A stretch of 36,663 nt of DNA from Cyclobacteriaceae bacterium. GTDB lineage: Bacteria > Bacteroidota > Bacteroidia > Cytophagales > Cyclobacteriaceae. Positions 28,999 through 36,663 of the stretch are shown here, in pieces. The notes below the pieces were generated by a model. That model had not been told where the DNA came from and did not search any database. It was given only the letters and a program-made list of their open reading frames with translations. Where the stretch lies: assembly GCA_025455465.1 (NCBI GenBank), contig JALOMI010000002.1, forward strand, positions 1 to 36,663, written 5' to 3'. How positions within the stretch are numbered: position 1 is the first letter of the stretch; each line of letters opens with the position of its first letter. Position numbers and translations under genes: made by a program.

Positions 28999-29006
28999 AG
29001 AAAATG

Positions 29007-29032
29007 AGAGGCCGGCTTTTTTGCCGGCCTCT
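29007..29032. terminator. Hairpin terminator between convergent genes
   Basis: AGAGGCCGGC-tttttt-GCCGGCCTCT, a perfect 10-bp stem between the ends of 28192-28998 (+) and 29044-31203 (-). No strong T-tract. Confidence 0.75.
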
Positions 29033-29043
29033 AAAATGATTCA

Positions 29044-31203
29044 CTAAAGATTTTCAAGAATAAAATCCGTCATCATCGTATGCAGGTGATGACGCTTTCT
29101 TCCGCCACGAATGCCGTGAGGCTCATCCGGATAATAGAAGGAACGGAACTGTTTTCCGGCATTGATCAAGGCATCCTGCAACGCCACGGAGTTTTGAAAA
29201 TGCACGTTGTCATCACCGGTGCCGTGGATGAGCATGAAATGCCCCTGCAGCCGGTCGGCATACTTGATGGGCGAATTGTCATCGTAGCCGCTGGCATTAT
29301 CTTTCGGCAGTTGCATGAAGCGTTCCGTGTAAATATTATCGTAATACCGCCAGTTGGTTACCGGTGCACCGGCAATACCGAGCTTGTAAACGCCTGCTCC
29401 TTTCGTCATTACAAGCGAAGCCATAAAACCTCCATAGCTCCATCCATATATACCGAGACGATTTCCATCGACATAAGGAAGGGAAGCGAGGTATTTTCCG
29501 CCAGCCAGCAAATCGTCCAGTTCCAGCTTGCCCATTTCTTTGTAGGTCTGTTTGGTAAAGGCTTCCCCGCGGTAACCGGTGCCGCGCGTATCGAGTGTTA
29601 CAACCAGGTATCCTTTCTGTACAAGCAGTTGTGCCCAGCCATCCGGGCCGTACACATTGCGCACACTGGGTGAGCGCGGACCGCTGTACTGAAACACCAT
29701 CACCGGATACTTTTTATTCGGATCAAAGTCGCGTGGTTTCAAAATGGAGGCATCGAGTTGGGTGACTCCATCGGCAGAAGGGTATTTGAAAAACTCCCGG
29801 GTTACTAGGCCGTATTCTTCAGCCCGTGCCAGCAAGCCTGCATTATCTTCCAACACTTTGAGCTGCTTATTTCCTTCAGTTTGATATAACCGAACAGTAT
29901 TTGGTGTGGAGGCATTGGTGAAGTAATCCAGGTAATAGGCATGGTCCGGGCTCATGTTGATCGTATGTACACCCGGAAGCGAAGTGAGCGCGGTTTTCTT
30001 TTTTCCGTCCAGCCCGATGCTGTACAGCTGGCGGTTCAGGTAGTTGCCTTCGGTGGAGATGTAGTAAGCCAATTTGGCTTTTTCATCAATACCAACCAGT
30101 TGAATAACCTCCCATTCTCCCTGCGTGATCTGACGGATCAGTTTTCCCTCCATGTTGTAGAGGTAGAGATGCTTATAACCGCTCTGTTCACTGGAATAAA
30201 TAAAATGCTTACTGTCTTTCAGGTACTTAAGGTCATCGCAGTAATCGATATCTACATAACGGGAATTTTTTTCAGTAAGCACAATGCGGGTGTTGCCGTT
30301 GGTAACATCAGCATGTAAAACATCAAGCACATTCTGTAACCGGTTTAGTCTCCTGATGGAAAGCAGGTTGGCATCGTTGGTCCACTGTACGCGCGGTATG
30401 TAGATGTCTTTTTCTGAGCCGATATCGGCTTTTACTTTAGTTCCGGAAGCGAGATCATAAATCCAGATTTCAATGACTGAGTTATCTTCTCCGGCTTTCG
30501 GGTATTTGAAGCGGTAGTCTTCCGGGTAAAGTGCGCCCCGGTTCCATTTCTGCATGTTGTACTCACGTACACCGGATTCGTCAAAGCGGTGGTAGGCCAG
30601 TTTCTTTCCGTCAGGTGACCAGTAGAACGCTTTGGCAAAGCTGAATTCTTCTTCATACACCCAGTCGGTGCTGCCGTTGATGATGTGGTTGTATTTTCCG
30701 TCATCGGTTACCTGTATTTCGCTGCCGGTTGCCACGTTAACATAGAACAGGTTGTTGTTCCGAACGAACGCCACAGCCGATCCATCGGGTGAGAACGTGG
30801 CATAAGATTGTTTACCGTTGGCTGAAAGCGGACGAACCGTTTTCGCGGAAACGTCATAGATGTAGTAATCAGCTTTGTACGATCTGCGGTAAATGCCTTC
30901 CCGTCCGGTCATCAGCAGGATGCGTTTTTCATCCGCACTGAATTCGTAACTCTGAATGGGAATGACCGGGTTAAGCAGGTCACCGTCCAGCACGGTTTCC
31001 ACGGCCTGACCGGAAGTGATGGAATACCGGATGATTTTATTGCCATCCTGCGAAGTATAGAATTGCCCGTCATTCATCCAGTTAATGCCATACACCGATC
31101 GCTGGGCAAAGGTGTTGCGGAGGGTGAAGTCGTCAATGGTGATTTGCTTTTGCGCTGACAAGGTCAGCGGGAAGAAAATCAGGAGGAAAATAATTCGTTT
31201 CAT
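29044..31203 (-). CDS. S9-family (DPP4-like) dipeptidyl peptidase
   Basis: Signal peptide, N-terminal propeller, GIYGWSYGGFMASLVMTKG (nucleophile Ser), HGTGDDNVHFQNS (Asp), YPDEPHGI (His). Confidence 0.93.
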   Translation of the reverse strand: MKRIIFLLIFFPLTLSAQKQITIDDFTLRNTFAQRSVYGINWMNDGQFYTSQDGNKIIRYSITSGQAVETVLDGDLLNPVIPIQSYEFSADEKRILLMTGREGIYRRSYKADYYIYDVSAKTVRPLSANGKQSYATFSPDGSAVAFVRNNNLFYVNVATGSEIQVTDDGKYNHIINGSTDWVYEEEFSFAKAFYWSPDGKKLAYHRFDESGVREYNMQKWNRGALYPEDYRFKYPKAGEDNSVIEIWIYDLASGTKVKADIGSEKDIYIPRVQWTNDANLLSIRRLNRLQNVLDVLHADVTNGNTRIVLTEKNSRYVDIDYCDDLKYLKDSKHFIYSSEQSGYKHLYLYNMEGKLIRQITQGEWEVIQLVGIDEKAKLAYYISTEGNYLNRQLYSIGLDGKKKTALTSLPGVHTINMSPDHAYYLDYFTNASTPNTVRLYQTEGNKQLKVLEDNAGLLARAEEYGLVTREFFKYPSADGVTQLDASILKPRDFDPNKKYPVMVFQYSGPRSPSVRNVYGPDGWAQLLVQKGYLVVTLDTRGTGYRGEAFTKQTYKEMGKLELDDLLAGGKYLASLPYVDGNRLGIYGWSYGGFMASLVMTKGAGVYKLGIAGAPVTNWRYYDNIYTERFMQLPKDNASGYDDNSPIKYADRLQGHFMLIHGTGDDNVHFQNSVALQDALINAGKQFRSFYYPDEPHGIRGGRKRHHLHTMMTDFILENL

Positions 31204-31246
31204 CGCCATGCGTTTTGGAGGCGGTAAAACTACAAAAGGTAATTAT

Positions 31247-32116
31247 TCAGGAAAGCCTTTTCAGAATACTTCTTACGCTTTGACTGTACCCTCCGCCAAA
31301 GAGATTAACATGCACCAGCAGGGGATAGAGATTATAGATATCAACGCGAGAAGCGAAGCCGGGCAACAGCGGAAATGCTTCCTGATAGGCCTGGTAAAAG
31401 GCCTCATCGAATCCTCCAAATAATTGGGTGAAGGCGATTTCTGCTTCCCGGTGTCCGTAATAAACGGCCGGATCAATCAGGCAAGGTTCCCCGTGATCAT
31501 CCACCATCAGGTTACCGCTCCACAAGTCGCCATGAAGCAAGGATGGTTTATCTTCAGGCAACAATTCGTTCAGCCGAAGAAATAGTGTATCAAATTTTTT
31601 GGCATCATCTGCATGGAGTCGGTAACTCTGCAAAGCCATTTCCAGTTGTGGTCTCAATCGCTGCTTAACAAAGAACTCAACCCATGAATCAGCCGGAGTA
31701 TTTTGTTGCGGCAATGAGCCGATGTAGTTGTGGTGATCTAAACCAAATTGTGACTGGCTGTGATTGTGCAAGGCGGCCAGACGTTGTCCGAGTAACTCAA
31801 AGTAATTTTTCTTACGAGGTGCCGGACGGATAAACTCCATGACTATAAACTGCATGCCATCGGCTTCACCGACATGATGAACCGCGGGAATGGTGATGCA
31901 GCGGGCATCAGCCAGTATGTTCAAACCCCGGGCTTCTAGGACAAACATATCCGGGTAGCGCTGGGCATTGTTCCACTTGAGAAAGTACGATGAAGACGTG
32001 GTGGTAAGCTGACCGCCATGATTGATGCACCCGCCTGTTGCCGGTGAAAAACCGGTGATGCGTTGCATCAGCAGTTCTTCCAGTGTTTTCTTCAGCGGCT
32101 GCGGCAGGCTCGTCAT
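31247..32116 (-). CDS. Fructosamine kinase family protein
   Basis: INHGGQLTTTSSSYFLKWN, FIVMEFI, FGLDHHNYIGSLPQQN, PSLLHGDLWSGNLMVDDHGEPCLIDPAVYYGHREAEIAFTQLFGGF. Confidence 0.93.
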   Translation of the reverse strand: MTSLPQPLKKTLEELLMQRITGFSPATGGCINHGGQLTTTSSSYFLKWNNAQRYPDMFVLEARGLNILADARCITIPAVHHVGEADGMQFIVMEFIRPAPRKKNYFELLGQRLAALHNHSQSQFGLDHHNYIGSLPQQNTPADSWVEFFVKQRLRPQLEMALQSYRLHADDAKKFDTLFLRLNELLPEDKPSLLHGDLWSGNLMVDDHGEPCLIDPAVYYGHREAEIAFTQLFGGFDEAFYQAYQEAFPLLPGFASRVDIYNLYPLLVHVNLFGGGYSQSVRSILKRLS

Positions 32117-32178
32117 CCGGTGAAGTTGATCAAAATTTTTATCGGATAGAAGTTAACTGAAGTTGGAATTCTACTTCA

Positions 32179-34299
32179 TCAAAAAGAAAGTTTCACTTTC
32201 AGGCCGCCATAAAAACTTCGGCCGGCAGCGGCATTGTAGTAACGACCGCCAACGGCATTGAGATCGTTGCCCAGGCTGTAGGTCTGGTCCAGCAGATTTT
32301 CTCCACCGGCATACACTTCAAATCGCTGATGCTGATAACCGATACGAAAGCCGGGCAGCAGGTAGGCATCGGCATAAACGGTGTTGGCATCATTCAGCGG
32401 CAGCTTATCGGTATACAGGCAGGTGGCACGAAGGTATAATCCAGGGCGGGTAAGCACATCGACACCTCCGCTGAAAATATGAGCCGGTGTACCGGTGAGT
32501 TCATTGCCGGAAAAGTCCTGCTGCCCTTTGATGTAGTTTCCGAAACGGTAATGATTATAGCCGTAGCTCGTCCACACTGTGATTGATTTCAATAGGCTGC
32601 CTTGTGTGAAATCCTTCTTGTAAGTAATTGCAGCCTCCAGTCCGTTTTGATTGGTGTTGCCGGCATTTTCAAAATACTCTCCGCCATCGGGCTCCCGCCT
32701 GATGACAATGGTTTCCTCCAGTTGGAAAGCATAGCCGGTCAACTCAACCGTCAGCTGATTATTCAACAGCCTGCTCCGCAAACCCAGCTCATAATTATTG
32801 CCTGTTTCCGGTTGCAGGTTTTTGTTGAACACTCCGTTGGAAGCATTGATTTCTGCCAATGTAGGCGGAGAAAAACCACGGCTGTAGCTGGAGAATATCA
32901 CCAGGCTGTTTGATGCGTTCCACAGCAATGCCAGTCGAGGCATAATCTCGGGGTCATAGTTAATTTCTTCTTCCGGAGTGCTCACATCGGATAGCCGTTG
33001 AAAATTCAGATGCTGCCGGTTAAAGCTGAGTCCTCCGGTTGCACTCCATCGTTTCCAGCTGATTTCTCCTTGTCCGAATAAAGAGTATATGAAAACAGAA
33101 GATTCATCATCAGCGAGCAAAGCCCCTTCCTTACCACCTATATTTTGATAGGATTTGGTCGGTAGAAAGCCCCATTGAAATTCACCTCCGCCCAACAGCG
33201 TTAAGCGAGCTTCACCCAGTTGAGAATTTAATGTTGTCACTGAACGGGCACCCAGACTTTGTTCATTGCGATGGTCATAATTGCGGATGGCAGCATTCTT
33301 AAAGTTCACCTGGTTGCCGTACACACTGGTTCGGTTTGAAAGGTTTTTGCTGAAGGTGTACTCATGGGCAACACCCATGTAGAAGGATCGGAGCGAAACG
33401 TAGGCGTTCTGCTCTACGGCACCAGGCAACGTTGGTGTTGCCGGACGCGCCTGCCGGGGGTTGCTTTCAAATTCTGCCAGGTTTAATCCTCCGGGTGTTT
33501 GATAGAAGAGGTCGCTGTAAAAAATAAATGTCTCAAGAAGTTGATTATCGTCCAGTTCAAAACGGAAGACACTGTTGAACATATCGCGGCTCATCCGGGT
33601 GTGATCGCGGTAGCCATCAGCCTGCTGATGAAGGTACTGCACCTGGTGGGATGACTGCCTGCCGGCCTCTTCATAACTCAGATTCCACAAACCACTTCCA
33701 AAGGAACCGAACTGAAGTCCGGCTTTGAGCAAATGACCGGTGGTGATGGTTGGACTGGCCAGCAGCAATGCACCTCCGGTTCCGGCACCGTACAGGCTGG
33801 ACCCCGGTCCCTTTACAATTTCAGCGCTGCCGATAACGGCCGGGTCGAGCTGGTTGAGATAGGTATTGCCGCCCGGGTCGGTTAAGGGGATGTCATTCCA
33901 GTAGACTTTTACGTTACGCACGCCAAACGGAGAGCGGATGGTGCTGCCGCGCACCGACAACCGATAGCTGCCCGGTGATCGTTCTTCCAGCCGTACCCCG
34001 GGCACAGTATTGAAAGCAGGAACGAGGGTAGTCTCATTAAAGCGCTGCAGCTCGTTTACCCGGATGACCCCGATCGAGGCCGGAGTTTTAAAGACCGGGC
34101 GTTTGTATTGGTATGCCTGAACGACCACCTCCTCCAGCTGGCGCGTGGTATCGGCAGCGTTGGTTTCCTGTGCCCAGGCTGCGGAGGGAAAGCCCGGAAC
34201 CATCAGGATTGTCAGCAATAAAAAAAAGAATGTGGCAGGGCGATGCACCAGATATCCCAGTAAAACGCCCAATAACTTGTATTTCAATCGAATACACAA
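32179..34299 (-). CDS. TonB-dependent receptor
   Basis: 706 aa with a signal peptide and plug domain (VNELQRFNETTLVPAFNTVPGVRLEERSPGSYRLSVRGSTIRSPFGVRNVKVYWNDIPLTDPGGNTYLNQLDPAVIGSAEIVKGPGSSLYGAGTGG). Barrel ends ...FYGGLKVKLSF. Confidence 0.93.
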   Translation of the reverse strand: MCIRLKYKLLGVLLGYLVHRPATFFFLLLTILMVPGFPSAAWAQETNAADTTRQLEEVVVQAYQYKRPVFKTPASIGVIRVNELQRFNETTLVPAFNTVPGVRLEERSPGSYRLSVRGSTIRSPFGVRNVKVYWNDIPLTDPGGNTYLNQLDPAVIGSAEIVKGPGSSLYGAGTGGALLLASPTITTGHLLKAGLQFGSFGSGLWNLSYEEAGRQSSHQVQYLHQQADGYRDHTRMSRDMFNSVFRFELDDNQLLETFIFYSDLFYQTPGGLNLAEFESNPRQARPATPTLPGAVEQNAYVSLRSFYMGVAHEYTFSKNLSNRTSVYGNQVNFKNAAIRNYDHRNEQSLGARSVTTLNSQLGEARLTLLGGGEFQWGFLPTKSYQNIGGKEGALLADDESSVFIYSLFGQGEISWKRWSATGGLSFNRQHLNFQRLSDVSTPEEEINYDPEIMPRLALLWNASNSLVIFSSYSRGFSPPTLAEINASNGVFNKNLQPETGNNYELGLRSRLLNNQLTVELTGYAFQLEETIVIRREPDGGEYFENAGNTNQNGLEAAITYKKDFTQGSLLKSITVWTSYGYNHYRFGNYIKGQQDFSGNELTGTPAHIFSGGVDVLTRPGLYLRATCLYTDKLPLNDANTVYADAYLLPGFRIGYQHQRFEVYAGGENLLDQTYSLGNDLNAVGGRYYNAAAGRSFYGGLKVKLSF

Positions 34300-34419
34300 G
34301 ATTTTCAGGGGATATTGGTAAAAAATGACGACCTTGCGCCCCGCTGAACTAAACGCCCCCGGCTGTCGTTATACCATCGGCCTAAACAAAGGGGAAAATC
34401 ATCATAAACAACAATAAAA

Positions 34420-34659
34420 ATGGGTAGACCACCAGTATTACCGAAGAAGAAAAAAGACGGATTCTACATTGAAATTCGCAATAAAGGCACCAAAGGACCG
34501 GGTACGATAATCATTCGCGATACGTACGAGGCTATGATGCAGGCCGCCCGCATGTACGAGATCACCAAGGATGTATCCATCCTGGGCGAACACCGCAACG
34601 GCAAGCGCGTAGAAGAAGCCAAAAAAAGAAGTTCTTCGAAATCAAAAGTAGGGGCCTAA
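34420..34659 (+). CDS. Conserved-looking small basic protein (79 aa), unknown function
   Basis: MGRPPVLPKKKKDGFYIEIRNKGTKGPGTIIIRDTYEAMMQAARMYEITKDVSILGEHRNGKRVEEAKKRSSSKSKVGA; its own terminator follows. Confidence 0.75.
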   Translation: MGRPPVLPKKKKDGFYIEIRNKGTKGPGTIIIRDTYEAMMQAARMYEITKDVSILGEHRNGKRVEEAKKRSSSKSKVGA

Positions 34660-34665
34660 GCCCCT
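34650..34665 (+). terminator. Intrinsic terminator overlapping the stop codon of the 79-aa gene
   Basis: AGGGGC-ctaa-GCCCCT followed by TTCTTTTTT. The TAA stop lies in the loop. Confidence 0.8.
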
Positions 34666-34683
34666 TTCTTTTTTCTGCTGGAT

Positions 34684-34691
34684 TACCTTTG
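34684..34691 (+). promoter_or_regulatory. Candidate Bacteroidota -7 element (TAnnTTTG) for the ENPP-type gene
   Basis: TACCTTTG about 17 nt upstream of the GTG start. No clear -33 element. Confidence 0.4.
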
Positions 34692-34708
34692 CCGCAAAAT
34701 TCTGTGGC

Positions 34709-35926
34709 GTGAGATATTTATTACTCAGTTTACTCTATCTGGCATTTTCCCTTTCTGCTTTTGCCAGACAACAGGAGCGCCCTTATGTACTGATGGTTTC
34801 CTTTGATGGTTTTCGTCACGATTATGTGGAGAAATACCAGCTTCCTAATTTTTCTGAATTCATTCGCACAGGCGCTGCCGCTCAGGCACTGATTCCCGCT
34901 TTCCCGAGCAAAACATTTCCGAACCATTATACCCTCGTTACCGGATTGTACCCCGGCAACCACGGATTGGTAGACAATGCATTTTATGACCGTGAGTTGA
35001 ACGTACAATATGGCATGCGCGACCGTGATCGGGTGGAAGATGCTGCCTTTTACGGGGGAATACCACTCTGGCAACTTGCCCAGCAGCAAGGATTAAAATC
35101 AGCCTCTTATTTCTGGGTAGGCTCGGAGGCACCGGTTCAGGGGCAATACCCGAGCTATTACTACCGCTATGAAGAATCTGTTCCTAACCGTGACCGTGTC
35201 GACCAGGTGATTCAATGGCTGAAGTTGCCGCCCGCAGAACGTCCTCATCTGATCACACTGTACTTTTCGCTGGTTGATTCGGAAGGGCATAGCACCGGCA
35301 CGCAATCAGAAAAATTACAGGAGACGTTGATGGAAGCCGATGCTATTCTGGGTTATTTGATGGAGGCTTTGCGAAGTGTCGGCCTTCCGGTTAATGTCAT
35401 TCTTGTTTCTGATCACGGCATGCTTGAATTGGCGCAACAGGAAAAAACATACATCACCTTATCCCGGCTGATGCATGTTAAATCTCCATCTGTGCGCATC
35501 ATCAACGGTGGCACGCAGGTGCACCTGTACACGTCCAACGTGGATTCCCTTTATCAGGCATTGAAAAGATCGGCAGTCAACTTCAGGGTATACCGCAAAA
35601 CAGAACTGCCGAAGTCATGGCATTACCGCCACCAACGCGTTGGGGATATCCTGCTGGTAGCTGAGCCCTATTATTACTTTACAACAGTTGATAAAAATTT
35701 TGGCAACATCAGCTATCCGGTTTTTGGTGTGCACGGCTACGATCCGTATCGTGTACCGGATATGAACGGGATCTTCTATGCAAACGGACCTAATATCAAA
35801 GCAGGGTTATCAGTTACGGCCATTGAGAATGTGCATGTCTATCCTTTCATTGCCCACCTGCTGGGATTGAAAGCGCCAAAGACAGACGGGAACCTGAAAC
35901 TCCTGATGCCTTTATACCGGAAATAA
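34709..35926 (+). CDS. Secreted alkaline-phosphatase-superfamily ectonucleotide pyrophosphatase/phosphodiesterase (ENPP-like; GTG start)
   Basis: YVLMVSFDGFRHDYV; FPSKTFPNHYTLVTGLYPGNHG (Thr nucleophile); SLVDSEGHSTG; VSDHGM; VHGYDP. Confidence 0.93.
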   Translation: MRYLLLSLLYLAFSLSAFARQQERPYVLMVSFDGFRHDYVEKYQLPNFSEFIRTGAAAQALIPAFPSKTFPNHYTLVTGLYPGNHGLVDNAFYDRELNVQYGMRDRDRVEDAAFYGGIPLWQLAQQQGLKSASYFWVGSEAPVQGQYPSYYYRYEESVPNRDRVDQVIQWLKLPPAERPHLITLYFSLVDSEGHSTGTQSEKLQETLMEADAILGYLMEALRSVGLPVNVILVSDHGMLELAQQEKTYITLSRLMHVKSPSVRIINGGTQVHLYTSNVDSLYQALKRSAVNFRVYRKTELPKSWHYRHQRVGDILLVAEPYYYFTTVDKNFGNISYPVFGVHGYDPYRVPDMNGIFYANGPNIKAGLSVTAIENVHVYPFIAHLLGLKAPKTDGNLKLLMPLYRK

Positions 35927-36663
35927 TCAGGAAAATTCCTCCATCACTTCGTCAACAGATTTTGCCCCCGGGAAATAACTCAGCAACCGGAATAGAACGC
36001 GATCGACAACCGTATCCGGACAGGAAGCTCCGCTGGTAAGAATGATTTTTAAAGGCTCTTTTTTCGGCAGATAATGGTTGTTGATGAGGTGTTGCTTGCG
36101 CGGATAATCGAAGTGATGCAATTCCGTGGCGGATTTAATCTCACTCTCGGCATTGATAAAATAGGTGGGGAATTTTCGCTCACACAGTTCCACAATGTGC
36201 GAGGTATTCGAGCTGTTGTAACCTCCGACCGCGCGTATCAGCAAAATGGTATCGGATGTTGCCTTCCCCGTATTGCTGCACCATCAGGGAGCGAAAATAA
36301 TCAGCGATGCCCTGTGTTTCTGAGGCGAGCATAGTAGTTTGATTGACCACCCCTACACGCTTTAAATGCACATCCGGATCAAAACCCGGAGAATACTTTC
36401 CGGCAAATTCCGTATAAAATTCATCCCGTGATTTTTGGCCGAGCAGATATGCGCCCAGCTTAACGGATTCTGCCATATCACGCACGATAACAGAGGAACC
36501 GGTATGCGCGCTATGCGAAAATGTAGCCCGTGTTTCTTCATGTTTAGGCTTGCCGTGGATGATGATGGTGTACTGATCTTTGCCCAGCTTCTCCGCCCGG
36601 TTCCAGACTTTCTCCACAAAGGGGCAGGTGGTGTTGTATTTCTGAATCTCCACACCCTTGTCG
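35927..36663 (-). pseudogene. ispH: 4-hydroxy-3-methylbut-2-enyl diphosphate reductase, frame-disrupted with apparent internal deletion and truncated by window edge
   Basis: Two minus-strand frames both match IspH: 36180-36653 (NTTCPFVEKVWNRAE...GKPKHEETRATFSH...VVNQTTMLASETQGIADYF...YHFADTR) and 35927-36244 (VGGYNSSNTSHIVELCERKFPTYFI...LTSGASCPDTVVD). They meet near 36231-36239, and the DTLCYAT-type segment expected between them is missing. Confidence 0.8.

Noticed and set aside
35927-36653. Programmed ribosomal frameshifting as explanation for the split ispH
   Set aside because: Conserved residues expected between the two parts appear to be missing from all frames at the junction, and no slippery heptamer was seen; deletion or assembly error fits better.
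1-36663. CRISPR arrays, tRNA/rRNA genes, toxin-antitoxin or restriction systems, retrons
   Set aside because: No regularly spaced direct repeats, no cloverleaf or rRNA signatures, and no ORF with RT, nuclease or methylase defence motifs were seen on either strand.

Overview
This looks like a chromosomal segment from a Bacteroidota genome, probably Cytophagales-like. The basis is the mutY-ssb-gldE-gldD gliding/T9SS synteny block, a Bacteroidota-style Rne/Rng RNase, a TonB-dependent receptor, and TAnnTTTG-like promoter motifs. About 30 protein genes can be supported. Most are core or housekeeping: recG, mutY, ssb, an HU-like protein, rng, ispH, hutF, an N-formylglutamate amidohydrolase, a dacB-type PBP4, a GH3 hexosaminidase, PrsW, TlpA-like proteins, DPP4, a fructosamine kinase, a TonB receptor, an ENPP-type phosphodiesterase and a BNR/sortilin-like repeat protein. 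I see no CRISPR array, rRNA, tRNA, integrase or transposase. The clearest oddities are: (1) ispH at the right edge is split into two frames, and the junction lacks the expected segment carrying the third Fe-S ligand Cys; (2) an untracked 29-aa, extremely basic ORF sits directly upstream of rng; (3) a TAXI-like lipoprotein/TM/coiled-coil gene is bracketed by two families of palindromic repeats; (4) a TonB receptor, fructosamine kinase and DPP4 form a compact run that could be a glycated-peptide salvage operon; (5) DnaA-box-like sites cluster in the divergent 20.5-20.84 kb intergenic region; (6) a dyad lies immediately upstream of an ORF6N gene. I do not see a convincing new multi-gene defence-type system. 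The most system-like hypotheses are items 3 and 4.
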